From Sphingomonas koreensis (GTDB taxonomy: Bacteria > Pseudomonadota > Alphaproteobacteria > Sphingomonadales > Sphingomonadaceae), in contig NZ_PGEN01000001.1 of NCBI RefSeq assembly GCF_002797435.1, positions 1,306,501 through 1,370,500 on the forward strand: DNA of 64,000 nucleotides, given 5' to 3'. The translations under genes were made by a program, and so were the position numbers. Under the pieces are notes generated by a model, which was not told the origin of the DNA, did not search any database, and was given only the letters and a program-made list of their open reading frames with translations. This document shows, piece by piece, positions 1 through 7,106 of this stretch; position 1 is the first letter of the stretch, and each line of letters opens with the position of its first letter.

Positions 1-65
1 TGCACCGGCCCAATTGCCGCCGTAGCAATTTACTATCCTCCAATGGCGATCTGGCTGCAGCGCAT

Positions 66-728
66 ATGCGGAGTATGGCTGATCGTGCACCTGACGACCC
101 TGTGTCATCGAGACTGTCGGCAGCTGCTGCCAGACTGCGGACTCGGTTGTCTGCCGCCACATCTAGAGTCGAGGCACGTCGAGCGCTGTTGGATGACCTA
201 ATCCGTGACGCCGAAACCTGGCTTCATCGTCGGGCGGCGTGGAATGCGCGTGACAAAGCACTATACCGGACTGGGGCGGCGTTGGAGTCATATGGCGGGC
301 ACCTTCTTGACGATATCCAACTGAGCGGCCTCGACGCACTGGGTGCTAGAGGCGTGCTGCTAATTACCGAGACCGCCGCAGAGCACCCCGACCTCTCGCT
401 CAGCCAATTGATCGCGATGTTGTTTGCGTCCGACCATGGCAGGCTTATCGCAGAGTGGGGTCGTTGGTCGCGCTTGCACTGGCTTTCCGCGCTTCACGCG
501 GAGGAAACAGAACAGTTCCTCCGAACCAAGGCAGGAAGCGACCCGAAAGCTGCATGGCGTTGTCGGCCACCGACACGCCGTCAGTCCTTCTTGGCCAGTG
601 AGATGGCACGTGCGATCGGCATCGAGCCGCCGACGCTAGCGAACCGTGGCGATGCGTTCGACTGGATCAATGAGCATGGCGGCAATCCGCGCTTCTGGTC
701 GTTGCCTCCAGCACCAGCGCTTCCATGA
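66..728 (+). CDS. Unrecognised protein, first gene of a coupled accessory trio; possibly 5'-truncated by window
   Basis: I do not recognise this protein (220 aa from the ATG at 66; an in-frame ATG also lies at 75). It is soluble-looking and mostly helical: an Arg/Ala-rich N-terminal stretch (about residues 10-60) that could form a coiled coil, then a mixed region with several Trp residues. There is no signal peptide or membrane segment. The reading frame stays open upstream to base 1 without a stop, and neither ATG has a convincing ribosome site, so the true start may lie outside the window. Its stop overlaps the start of the next gene (ATGA at 725-728), which argues that it is a real, co-translated gene. 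It sits in accessory DNA next to an IS21 element and a recombinase. Function unknown. Confidence 0.6.
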   Translation: MRSMADRAPDDPVSSRLSAAAARLRTRLSAATSRVEARRALLDDLIRDAETWLHRRAAWNARDKALYRTGAALESYGGHLLDDIQLSGLDALGARGVLLITETAAEHPDLSLSQLIAMLFASDHGRLIAEWGRWSRLHWLSALHAEETEQFLRTKAGSDPKAAWRCRPPTRRQSFLASEMARAIGIEPPTLANRGDAFDWINEHGGNPRFWSLPPAPALP

Positions 729-1009
729 CGGCAGAGATCGATTCGCGCTGGCTTGAAGCATTTACGGCACTTTCAGACATGACCGACCGAGCTGAGGCAG
801 CCATTCGAAAGCGCGATGCGCTCGTTCGCCGGTTTGATGCGCTGAAGCGCGATCGATTGGTCCGATCGCTAAGCGATCTCAGAAAACTCGCGGCTGCGAT
901 CGTCGATGCTGACGAGCGCATCGCCGAGGCTTTCATAGTGATCCACGACGTGATCAATGATCTTTCCGCAATCACCCCGCCGCATGAAGATGAGGATTGC
1001 AGCAGATGA
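725..1009 (+). CDS. Small helical protein of unknown function, second gene of coupled trio
   Basis: A 94-aa, highly charged protein that appears entirely alpha-helical, with a heptad-like central part (about residues 20-80) suggesting a coiled coil or helical hairpin. It ends in an acidic tail with a Cys. It overlaps the upstream gene by 4 bases (ATGA) and its own stop overlaps the next start (ATGA at 1006-1009). It is therefore translationally coupled on both sides, as expected for subunits made in fixed proportion. No known family is recognisable. It could be a bridging or assembly partner of the flanking proteins, but that is inference from gene order only. Confidence 0.6.
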   Translation: MTAEIDSRWLEAFTALSDMTDRAEAAIRKRDALVRRFDALKRDRLVRSLSDLRKLAAAIVDADERIAEAFIVIHDVINDLSAITPPHEDEDCSR

Positions 1010-2424
1010 AGAAAAAGCGCGCAGGGCTGACCAGCTCGGTGCTGGCTCCAGCCAAAGGACAGATCAAACCACTCGAGTCGTTCATCAAGCACGTCCAAGC
1101 GGCCATCGATGACCATTGCAGCGTCAATCAGATCTGGTCGCGGCTGGCATCGGTGGCGCCTTCATTCGAGACTGAACATTATTCGATCGCCGATTACGAG
1201 ATGGAGCGTTGGGGAATCCTGCGCGATGTCAGTTCAGTGGATTGGTCGATCGGCTGTCTCTCACGTCTCTGCGCCGATGTCGCGATACCGGCCAGCGGCT
1301 TGGATACCAGTGTGGCGCACGGACCAGAACCCGATGAAATGACAGATTCTTGGCTAATCGTGCGCAAGAATCATTCCGAGGCGGCGGGCCTAATGATGCA
1401 GGGTAGGCTGGGAACCGGCATCCAAATGGTCATGGCCGCTGATCCGGAAGCTGTGTTCGACCTAGCCTACATTGTCGCGTTCAACGCGCTCGATAGTGCC
1501 TATCGTGCCGCTCAAGACGCCCGAGGCCGGCTACGCGATCCGCTAAAGCTCGATATTCATGCGCTCGCTACGAACAAGGTTCCACGTAACGGGGCGCTAG
1601 CACAAAACCTGCGGGAAGCTTGGAAGCGTGCGAGCGAAGTTCACACGATCTTCCGGAATTCCGGACCCGTCGCGTCTCAGCAGGACTCTGAATTGGTCGG
1701 CGCATTACGGCTGAACGATCGTGCTGTCGCGCAGCGACACGGCATGGCGCCGAGCGACTCCGAACTGATCGGCTTGCTGGCCGTCTTGCTTAAGGAGGGC
1801 CAGGCGGAGACGGACCACATCGTTCAGTCTCTGGATGGGCGTCGCACTAAGCAATGGAGCCTTCAGGAAGTGCATCGCTGGTTGCATACGCCGGCTATTC
1901 CTTTGTTGTGGAATAGCGTGCTGCGCGCGGCACAGGTTCATTCGGCTGTTCGCCGTGTGGATGTCGGTGCAGGAATCCAAGATGAAGCCAAGCGTTTCCG
2001 CTCCGGCGATGAGATCAGCTGGGCAGAGCAGATCGTTCGCGACACCGCCCAGGGCAATCCGCCAAGGGATTTGATGCCGAACGGTTTTATGCTTCCAGCG
2101 GAATTGCCACGCCTCTTGTGCCACAGGTTGCGGATCGACGTCGTTCAGGACGAAGATGCTATCCCGAAGAAGTTTTCCGATGCCGCCGCGAGGGAACAGG
2201 CAGCAGGCAACACCGATGCGTGTTGGCAGGAACCCTACACCTTTGAAAAGGTCGTCGAGGGTCTCGGGCGCGAAGGCAAGAATCATGGCTCGCGCTTCCT
2301 CGTTGAGGCGTCGAAGGAAGGTAATGCGCTAATCGCAAGGGCGTCGTCCGATCCAACAAATCGGCTGCACCGGCGAATTCTTATCGAAGCGCAGGGCCGC
2401 CTGTGGTTTCGGCTGAGACTGTAG
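1006..2424 (+). CDS. Unrecognised 472-aa protein, third gene of coupled trio, abutting the IS21 element
   Basis: Large soluble protein with no signal peptide, no membrane segment and no catalytic motif I can name. The start is set at the ATG at 1006, whose ATGA overlaps the stop of the preceding gene; a TTG three codons upstream is less likely. The protein is mainly helical with scattered Trp and His residues, and has a basic C-terminus. Its base composition is visibly less GC-rich than the chromosome to the right, consistent with acquired DNA. The stop lies about 10 bases from the first IS21-type repeat, so the natural C-terminus could have been altered by the insertion. With the two upstream genes it forms a compact three-gene unit in an island. 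An anti-phage or island-maintenance role is possible but not shown. Confidence 0.6.
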   Translation: MKKKRAGLTSSVLAPAKGQIKPLESFIKHVQAAIDDHCSVNQIWSRLASVAPSFETEHYSIADYEMERWGILRDVSSVDWSIGCLSRLCADVAIPASGLDTSVAHGPEPDEMTDSWLIVRKNHSEAAGLMMQGRLGTGIQMVMAADPEAVFDLAYIVAFNALDSAYRAAQDARGRLRDPLKLDIHALATNKVPRNGALAQNLREAWKRASEVHTIFRNSGPVASQQDSELVGALRLNDRAVAQRHGMAPSDSELIGLLAVLLKEGQAETDHIVQSLDGRRTKQWSLQEVHRWLHTPAIPLLWNSVLRAAQVHSAVRRVDVGAGIQDEAKRFRSGDEISWAEQIVRDTAQGNPPRDLMPNGFMLPAELPRLLCHRLRIDVVQDEDAIPKKFSDAAAREQAAGNTDACWQEPYTFEKVVEGLGREGKNHGSRFLVEASKEGNALIARASSDPTNRLHRRILIEAQGRLWFRLRL

Positions 2425-2434
2425 CTTCCTCTCC

Positions 2435-2557
2435 TCCAATCGCCTGTTTTCGCTCCGCCATGACCGCGGCATGGCAACTGTGCAGGGCGGTGACAAACCA
2501 GGCCACTGGAGCGCCGGTGATTTGCTGAGCGCGGCGGTGTAAAAGCCGGCCATTGGA
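2435..2557. repeat. Left-end IS21 repeats (three copies of a 25-bp unit)
   Basis: Three related 25-bp units: 2435-2459 (reverse orientation), 2486-2510 and 2533-2557 (forward, spaced 47 bp start to start). Each contains a GGCGG core followed by an A-rich stretch and a GGCCA or similar end. They are the likely IstA binding sites of the left end. The start of istA lies 30 bases further right. Confidence 0.65.
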
Positions 2558-2586
2558 TAAGGTTGCTCCTTTTGGAGCGGCCAGGG

Positions 2587-4086
2587 ATGTTTGCCGTGGA
2601 GGTCTACGCAGCGGTTCGTCGTTTTGTGTTCGTGGAAGGGAACAGCCAACGGGAAGCGGCGAAAGTGTTCGGCCTGAGCCGTGAAACGATTTCGAAGATG
2701 TGCCGGTTTTCGCTGCCGCCGGGCTACACGCGCACGAAGCCCGTGGCGAAGCCGAAGCTGGGATCGTTGTTGCCGGTGATCGACCGGATCCTGGCGGAAG
2801 ACCGGACGGCGCCGATGAAGCAGCGGCACACGGCCAAGCGGATTTTCGAGCGCCTGCGCGACGAGCATGGCTACGGTGGCGGCTACACGGTGGTGAAGGA
2901 TTATGTCCGGCAATGCCGGGCGCGCGGCCGCGAGACGTTCGTACCGCTGGCGCATCCACCGGGCCACGCGCAGGTGGATTTTGGCGAGGCGGTGGGCGTG
3001 ATCGGCGGCGTCCGGCAGAAGGTGCATTTCTTCTGCATGGACCTGCCACAATCGGACGCCTGCTTCGTGAAGGCCTATCCGGCGGAGACGACCGAGGCGT
3101 TTCTCGACGGGCACGTGTCGGCGTTCGCTTTCTTCGGCGCTGTGCCGCGCTCGATCCTGTACGATAATACCACGATCGCGGTCGCGAAGATTTGCGGCGA
3201 CGGTAAGCGCGAGCGCACCCGTGCGTTTACCGGTCTGGTCAGCCATTACCTGTTCACGGATCGCTTCGGTCGCCCCGGCAAGGGCAACGACAAGGGGAAA
3301 GTCGAAGGGCTGGTGAAGCACGCCCGAACGCACTTCATGGTGCCGATCCCGCACGCGGCGAGCTACGATGCCTTCAATGCCGAACTGGAACGCCGCTGCC
3401 GCGCCCGGCAGGAAGAGCGGGCTGGGCGGCACAGCCAGACGATCGGCGAACGGCTCGTGGCCGATCTCGCGGCAATGTGTCCTGTGCCGGTCGGGACGTT
3501 CGAGCCGTGTGAAACCAGGGCTGCGCGCGTCTCCTCGACCGCGCTGGTGCGCTACCGGACCAACGACTACTCGGTTCCGACCCGCTACGGCTTCCAGGAC
3601 GTGGTGGTGAAGGGCTTCGTCGATCAGGTCGTCATCTTGTGCGGCGGCGAGGAGATCGCCCGCCATCCGCGCTGCTATGGCGAAGCCATGTTCGTGGCGA
3701 ACCCACTGCATTACCTGGCGCTGATCGAGAGCAAGCCTGGAGCCCTTGACCAGGCCGCCGCACTTCAGGGCTGGGATCTGCCCGAGGTGTTCCAGCATCT
3801 GCGCCATCTTCTGGAGGCGCGGATGGGCAACAAGGGCAAGCGCGAGTTCATCCAGGTGCTGCGCCTTCTGGAAGCGCTCCCGATGGAGGTGGTCACCTTC
3901 GCGGTGAACGAGGCGATCCATATCGGTGCGATCGGCTTCGATGCGATCAAGCAGATCGCGCTTGCGCGCATCGAGCGTCGGCCTGCCCGGCTCGATCTAA
4001 CCGCCTATCCGCACCTGCCCAGGATGGAGGTGAAGACGACGCGCGCCGCCGACTACGCCGCTCTCCTGCCGGAGCTGGCGGCATGA
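2587..4086 (+). CDS. istA: IS21-family transposase IstA
   Basis: IstA catalyses strand cleavage and joining for the IS21 element. The N-terminus has a helix-turn-helix of the IS21 type (about residues 10-45, with the GLSRETISKM recognition region). The DDE-type rve core follows: the first Asp in the QVDFGEA motif, the second in the YDNT motif, and the Glu in GKVEGLVK. A C-terminal Mu-transposase-like beta domain contains the NDYSVPTRYG motif. I chose the ATG at 2587 (499 aa), matching the usual start of this family, over a TTG at 2563 that adds eight residues. The stop overlaps the istB start by 4 bases. No frameshift is seen. Confidence 0.93.
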   Translation: MFAVEVYAAVRRFVFVEGNSQREAAKVFGLSRETISKMCRFSLPPGYTRTKPVAKPKLGSLLPVIDRILAEDRTAPMKQRHTAKRIFERLRDEHGYGGGYTVVKDYVRQCRARGRETFVPLAHPPGHAQVDFGEAVGVIGGVRQKVHFFCMDLPQSDACFVKAYPAETTEAFLDGHVSAFAFFGAVPRSILYDNTTIAVAKICGDGKRERTRAFTGLVSHYLFTDRFGRPGKGNDKGKVEGLVKHARTHFMVPIPHAASYDAFNAELERRCRARQEERAGRHSQTIGERLVADLAAMCPVPVGTFEPCETRAARVSSTALVRYRTNDYSVPTRYGFQDVVVKGFVDQVVILCGGEEIARHPRCYGEAMFVANPLHYLALIESKPGALDQAAALQGWDLPEVFQHLRHLLEARMGNKGKREFIQVLRLLEALPMEVVTFAVNEAIHIGAIGFDAIKQIALARIERRPARLDLTAYPHLPRMEVKTTRAADYAALLPELAA

Positions 4087-4913
4087 GCCGGGCGGCGGAC
4101 GACAAGATGCCGCCCGGTACGACGGCGGGCACGCCGCAGGTTCTGCTGGCGCATCACCTCAAGCAGCTCAAGCTGCCCACGGTCCTGCGCGAGTATGAGA
4201 AGCTGGCCCGGGAATGTGCGCGCGATGGCGTTGATCACACCCGCTACCTGCTGCGTCTCATCGAACTGGAGCTGATCGACCGGGAGCGCCGCACGGTCGA
4301 GCGCCGGATCCGTGCTGCCCGGTTCCCGGCGGTGAAGAGCCTCGATACCTTCGACTTCACGGCCATCCCCAGCCTCAACAAGATGCTCGTGCTGGAACTG
4401 GCACGCTGCGAGTACATCTTGCGCCGGGAAAACATCATCGCGCTTGGCAACAGTGGCACGGGCAAAACGCACGCCGCGCTCGCCCTGGGACTGGCCGCCT
4501 GCCAGAAGGGCTTCACGGTCGCGTTCACCACCGCCGCAGCGCTGGTGAACCAGTTGCTGGAAGCCCGCGACGAAAAGCGGCTGCTCAAGATGCAACGCGA
4601 GCTTGCCGCCGTGAAGCTGCTGATCGTCGATGAACTGGGCTACGTTCCGCTCTCCCCCACGGGCGCGGAACTGTTGTTCGAGACCTTCTCACAGCGTTAC
4701 GAGCGCGGATCGACCATCGTCACCTCCAACCTGCCGTTCGAGGACTGGACGCAGGTCCTCGGGTCCGAGCGGCTCACCGGAGCGCTGCTCGACAGGCTCA
4801 CTCACCACGTCAGCATCCTGACCATGAACGGCGACAGCTACCGCCTGAAGCAATCCGCCCACCGTCGCCGCGCTGCCAGGGCGGAGCAAAACCAGGCCAC
4901 CCCCGCCGACTGA
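4083..4913 (+). CDS. istB: IS21-family helper ATPase IstB
   Basis: DnaC/DnaA-like AAA+ ATPase that assists IstA in target selection and transposition. A 276-aa protein, normal length. The Walker A motif GNSGTGKT lies near residue 122 and the Walker B motif LLIVDELG near 180. Typical IstB arginine-rich motor features follow, including the SNLPFEDW segment. The start overlaps the istA stop (ATGA), the standard coupling in this family. The last codons overlap a 25-bp IS end-type repeat (4880-4904), and a 36-bp palindrome lies just downstream. Confidence 0.93.
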   Translation: MSRAADDKMPPGTTAGTPQVLLAHHLKQLKLPTVLREYEKLARECARDGVDHTRYLLRLIELELIDRERRTVERRIRAARFPAVKSLDTFDFTAIPSLNKMLVLELARCEYILRRENIIALGNSGTGKTHAALALGLAACQKGFTVAFTTAAALVNQLLEARDEKRLLKMQRELAAVKLLIVDELGYVPLSPTGAELLFETFSQRYERGSTIVTSNLPFEDWTQVLGSERLTGALLDRLTHHVSILTMNGDSYRLKQSAHRRRAARAEQNQATPAD

Positions 4914-4931
4914 CCCGCCGCAAAACGGCAA

Positions 4932-4967
4932 ATATGCAAAGGGCCCCGATCGGGGCCCTTTGCATAT
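4932..4967. repeat. 36-bp perfect palindrome downstream of istB
   Basis: A perfect inverted repeat with no unpaired centre: half-site ATATGCAAAGGGCCCCGA read outward on both strands around a GATC core at 4948-4951. In RNA it would form a very stable hairpin at the end of istB mRNA; in DNA it could extrude a cruciform. No T-tract follows, so a simple intrinsic terminator is not certain. Confidence 0.8.
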
Positions 4968-4982
4968 AGTCCGCGTTCATCC

Positions 4983-5006
4983 TCAATGGCCTGCTTTTAC
5001 TCCGCC
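4983..5006 (-). repeat. Right-end IS21 repeat
   Basis: Reverse-orientation copy of the 25-bp IS unit, inverted relative to the copies at 2486-2510 and 2533-2557 and direct relative to 2435-2459. It marks the right end of the insertion sequence to within a few tens of bases. Confidence 0.6.
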
Positions 5007-5035
5007 ATGCTGGCCTGAAATCCGACCGCCGTTGA

Positions 5036-5209
5036 CAGGCAACCGAAGGCAAATCAACACGACAAGGACTGCGACCGCGTGATGAGGCTTCCCTGCTGGT
5101 CGCGCTCACCGACGCACCTAATGTGCTGCCCGTCCTGACTGATGAGGTCGCGTTGATCGTGCTTCACCTCGGCGCAGATCTCGCCGCGATCCTGGACGAG
5201 GATCATTAG
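5036..5209 (+). pseudogene. Short open frame without a start codon, probable gene remnant beside the IS
   Basis: From a stop at 5033-5035 to the TAG at 5207-5209 the frame is open for 57 codons, but it has no ATG. Its second half reads as a coherent Leu/Val/Ala/Asp-rich helical peptide ending in an acidic tail (DEDH). It abuts the right end of the IS21 element and ends 59 bases before the recombinase start. I read it as the C-terminal part of a gene whose 5' end was separated or removed by the IS, or as a small gene with a rare start codon. It could also be the displaced end of the gene left of the IS. No family recognised. Confidence 0.35.
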
Positions 5210-5268
5210 CCGCTGGCCAGATGGGCGGCGATCGACGATCGTCGGCCCTGCAGAAAGGAAAAAATCAG

Positions 5269-6891
5269 ATGAAACCCGCTCTCCGCGCTTATGGCTATGT
5301 CCGCGTCAGCGTCGATGAAGAGGGCGGCCAGAATGCCAGCATTTCCGCTCAAGGCGCCGCGATCCGCGCCCACGCCGAACGCGAGGGTATCGAGCTTGTC
5401 ACGATATTCGAGGAACTGAACGTTTCTGGTCGCAAGCTCCAGCGCAAGCAATTCGACAGGATGATGACCCAGGCTACGGCGCCGGATCGCCCAGTCCATA
5501 TGATCATCGTATATGCACTCAGTCGCTTCGCCAGGCGATTGCTGACTCAGGTCGTGTCAGAGCACAGGCTGGCCGAAGCCGGTGTGAGTCTGCTCAGTTT
5601 AACCGAAAACTTCGGTAACGACTCAAATGGCAAAATGGGGCGGGCCATGGTCGCGGTCATGAATGAGAAATACGTTCACGACGCCTCGGTGTTTACGACC
5701 CGCGATCGGCGAGGCAATGCCATCAGCGGCCACTGGAACGGCGGCCCGATCCCGCTCGGTTATGAATCGCGCGTCGTTAGTGTTTTTGACCGCAAAGAGC
5801 GTAAGAAGCTCTTCATCCGCGAGGACGAAGCTCGCATTGTCCGGCTGATCTTCGACCTTGCTCTGCAAGGTCTGCACGGCCGGCCGATGGGCACCCGTGC
5901 GATTGCTGCCTATCTCAATGACAACGGCTACAGTCTGCGGGGTCGACGGTTTCACAACAGCAATGTCGATGGCATTCTGACACGCCAGCATTATGCTGGC
6001 GCATACCTGCATCGCCCGACCAACGCTCAGGCCTTGCCCGCCGGCGGCGGCGACCCGGTAATCGTATCGTGCCCGCAGATCATCGAGCCGGACCTGATGG
6101 CGCAGGTTGCTGCCACCCGTGCGAAGTCCGCGCCGCGTGTCCGGGCCCCACGCATAACCAACTCGCCAGTATTGCTCGGCGGGGTTGCCACGTGCGGTCA
6201 TTCCGGGTGCGGAGCCGGTCTTGTGATCCGCTCCGGAAAAGCCGGTGCCTATCGCTATTACACCTGCAATGCCAAGGCGACTGCAGGTGCCGAACGTTGC
6301 AAAAGCAAACCGATCCGTGAGGAGGCGCTAGATCAGATTGTTCTCGACGGGCTGTTGAAGCGTGTACTGGCCCCGGCGCGGCTTCGCATTCTACTTGCCG
6401 ATGTGCTCGACCGGTCCGACGAGGCTGAAGAACGTCGCCGCAAGGATCACGATCGTGTGCGGCGCGAGCGCATCGCTGCCGAAGGGCGGCTTAGCCGTTT
6501 GCTTGATCTCGTCGCTGAGGAAATCATGAGTCCGCGCGAACCGGTATTCGCCGCCAAGCTGGCTGAGGCGCGTGCATCGATTGCGGCGCTTTCCGAAACC
6601 GAGCGCAGCCTCGCAAAGCAGATTGGCCGCAAGGCGGGGCGGATCGACGACGCCGCGGTCAAGCGGTTCGGTGAGCGTCTCCGCGCCGAGATCACTGGCG
6701 CCAACACCGAATTGCGGCGCGCCTATCTGCGGATCTTCGTGTCGGGGGTCGTCGTCAACGACAACGAAATACTTGTCGCGGGGTCCAGGGCGGCGCTCGA
6801 AGCCGGTGCCCATAAGGGCGAGACCGGCTCGCTCACGTCAGTGCCCAGTTTTGACCGGGAATGGTGCCGCTTACAGGACTCGAACCTGTGA
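5269..6891 (+). CDS. Large serine recombinase (resolvase/invertase family, zinc-ribbon type)
   Basis: Site-specific DNA recombinase expected to integrate or excise the island. The N-terminal resolvase domain (about residues 6-150) begins YGYVRVS with the catalytic Ser14. A Recombinase domain follows (about 170-270). A zinc ribbon carries the paired Cys motifs CGHSGC near 308 and YYTC...RC near 330-343, and a charged coiled-coil region spans about 385-480. The ATG at 5269 (540 aa) is preceded by AAAGGA at 5254-5259; an upstream in-frame ATG at 5221 has no comparable site. The last ten codons (ending DSNL) read antisense through the 3' half of the tRNA-Thr gene, so the C-terminus is set by the integration target. 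This fits an element joined at the tRNA 3' end. Confidence 0.9.
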   Translation: MKPALRAYGYVRVSVDEEGGQNASISAQGAAIRAHAEREGIELVTIFEELNVSGRKLQRKQFDRMMTQATAPDRPVHMIIVYALSRFARRLLTQVVSEHRLAEAGVSLLSLTENFGNDSNGKMGRAMVAVMNEKYVHDASVFTTRDRRGNAISGHWNGGPIPLGYESRVVSVFDRKERKKLFIREDEARIVRLIFDLALQGLHGRPMGTRAIAAYLNDNGYSLRGRRFHNSNVDGILTRQHYAGAYLHRPTNAQALPAGGGDPVIVSCPQIIEPDLMAQVAATRAKSAPRVRAPRITNSPVLLGGVATCGHSGCGAGLVIRSGKAGAYRYYTCNAKATAGAERCKSKPIREEALDQIVLDGLLKRVLAPARLRILLADVLDRSDEAEERRRKDHDRVRRERIAAEGRLSRLLDLVAEEIMSPREPVFAAKLAEARASIAALSETERSLAKQIGRKAGRIDDAAVKRFGERLRAEITGANTELRRAYLRIFVSGVVVNDNEILVAGSRAALEAGAHKGETGSLTSVPSFDREWCRLQDSNL

Positions 6892-6937
6892 CCCCCGCAT
6901 TACGAATGCGATGCTCTACCAACTGAGCTAAAGCGGC
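6862..6937 (-). tRNA. tRNA-Thr (anticodon CGT)
   Basis: On the minus strand the sequence folds as a standard cloverleaf: acceptor GCCGCTT paired with AAGCGGC, D-arm GCTC/GAGC, anticodon stem TCGCA/TGCGG with loop TTCGTAA (anticodon CGT, reading ACG), T-arm ACAGG TTCGAGT CCTGT, discriminator A and encoded CCA at 6862-6864. The 3' end points toward the accessory region, and the recombinase gene overlaps its T-arm antisense, so it is the probable island attachment target. Confidence 0.95.
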
Positions 6938-7106
6938 CCTGCCGGCGGAACCGCCGGTGGAAGGTGGCGGCGCTTACCAGCCTCTTTCGCCGCTGACAAG
7001 CGTTCCGGATAGGCGGCGAAAGCCTCGCGCGTCTTTACGCAAGATTTACCATGCCATGCGCAGACTCGGCATATTCGAGGGTATCTGCCCTCTGTGGAGC
7101 ATGCGC

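Larger units (their letters stand above)
2430..5010 (+). mobile_element. IS21-family insertion sequence (istA-istB)
   Basis: Complete-looking IS21-type element: istA and istB overlap by 4 bases and are flanked by copies of a roughly 25-bp repeat of the form GGCGGNGNNAAANCNGGCCA. Copies lie at 2486-2510 and 2533-2557 (forward), 4880-4904 (forward, inside the end of istB), and 2435-2459 and 4983-5006 (reverse). Multiple terminal transposase-binding repeats are typical of this family. Exact ends and the target duplication could not be fixed by eye, so the coordinates are approximate to about 20-30 bases each side. Both genes are intact, so the element may still be active. Confidence 0.85.

Noticed and set aside
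2329..3921. A 530-codon minus-strand frame over istA and the IS left end
   Set aside because: Antisense of istA, which has all catalytic motifs.
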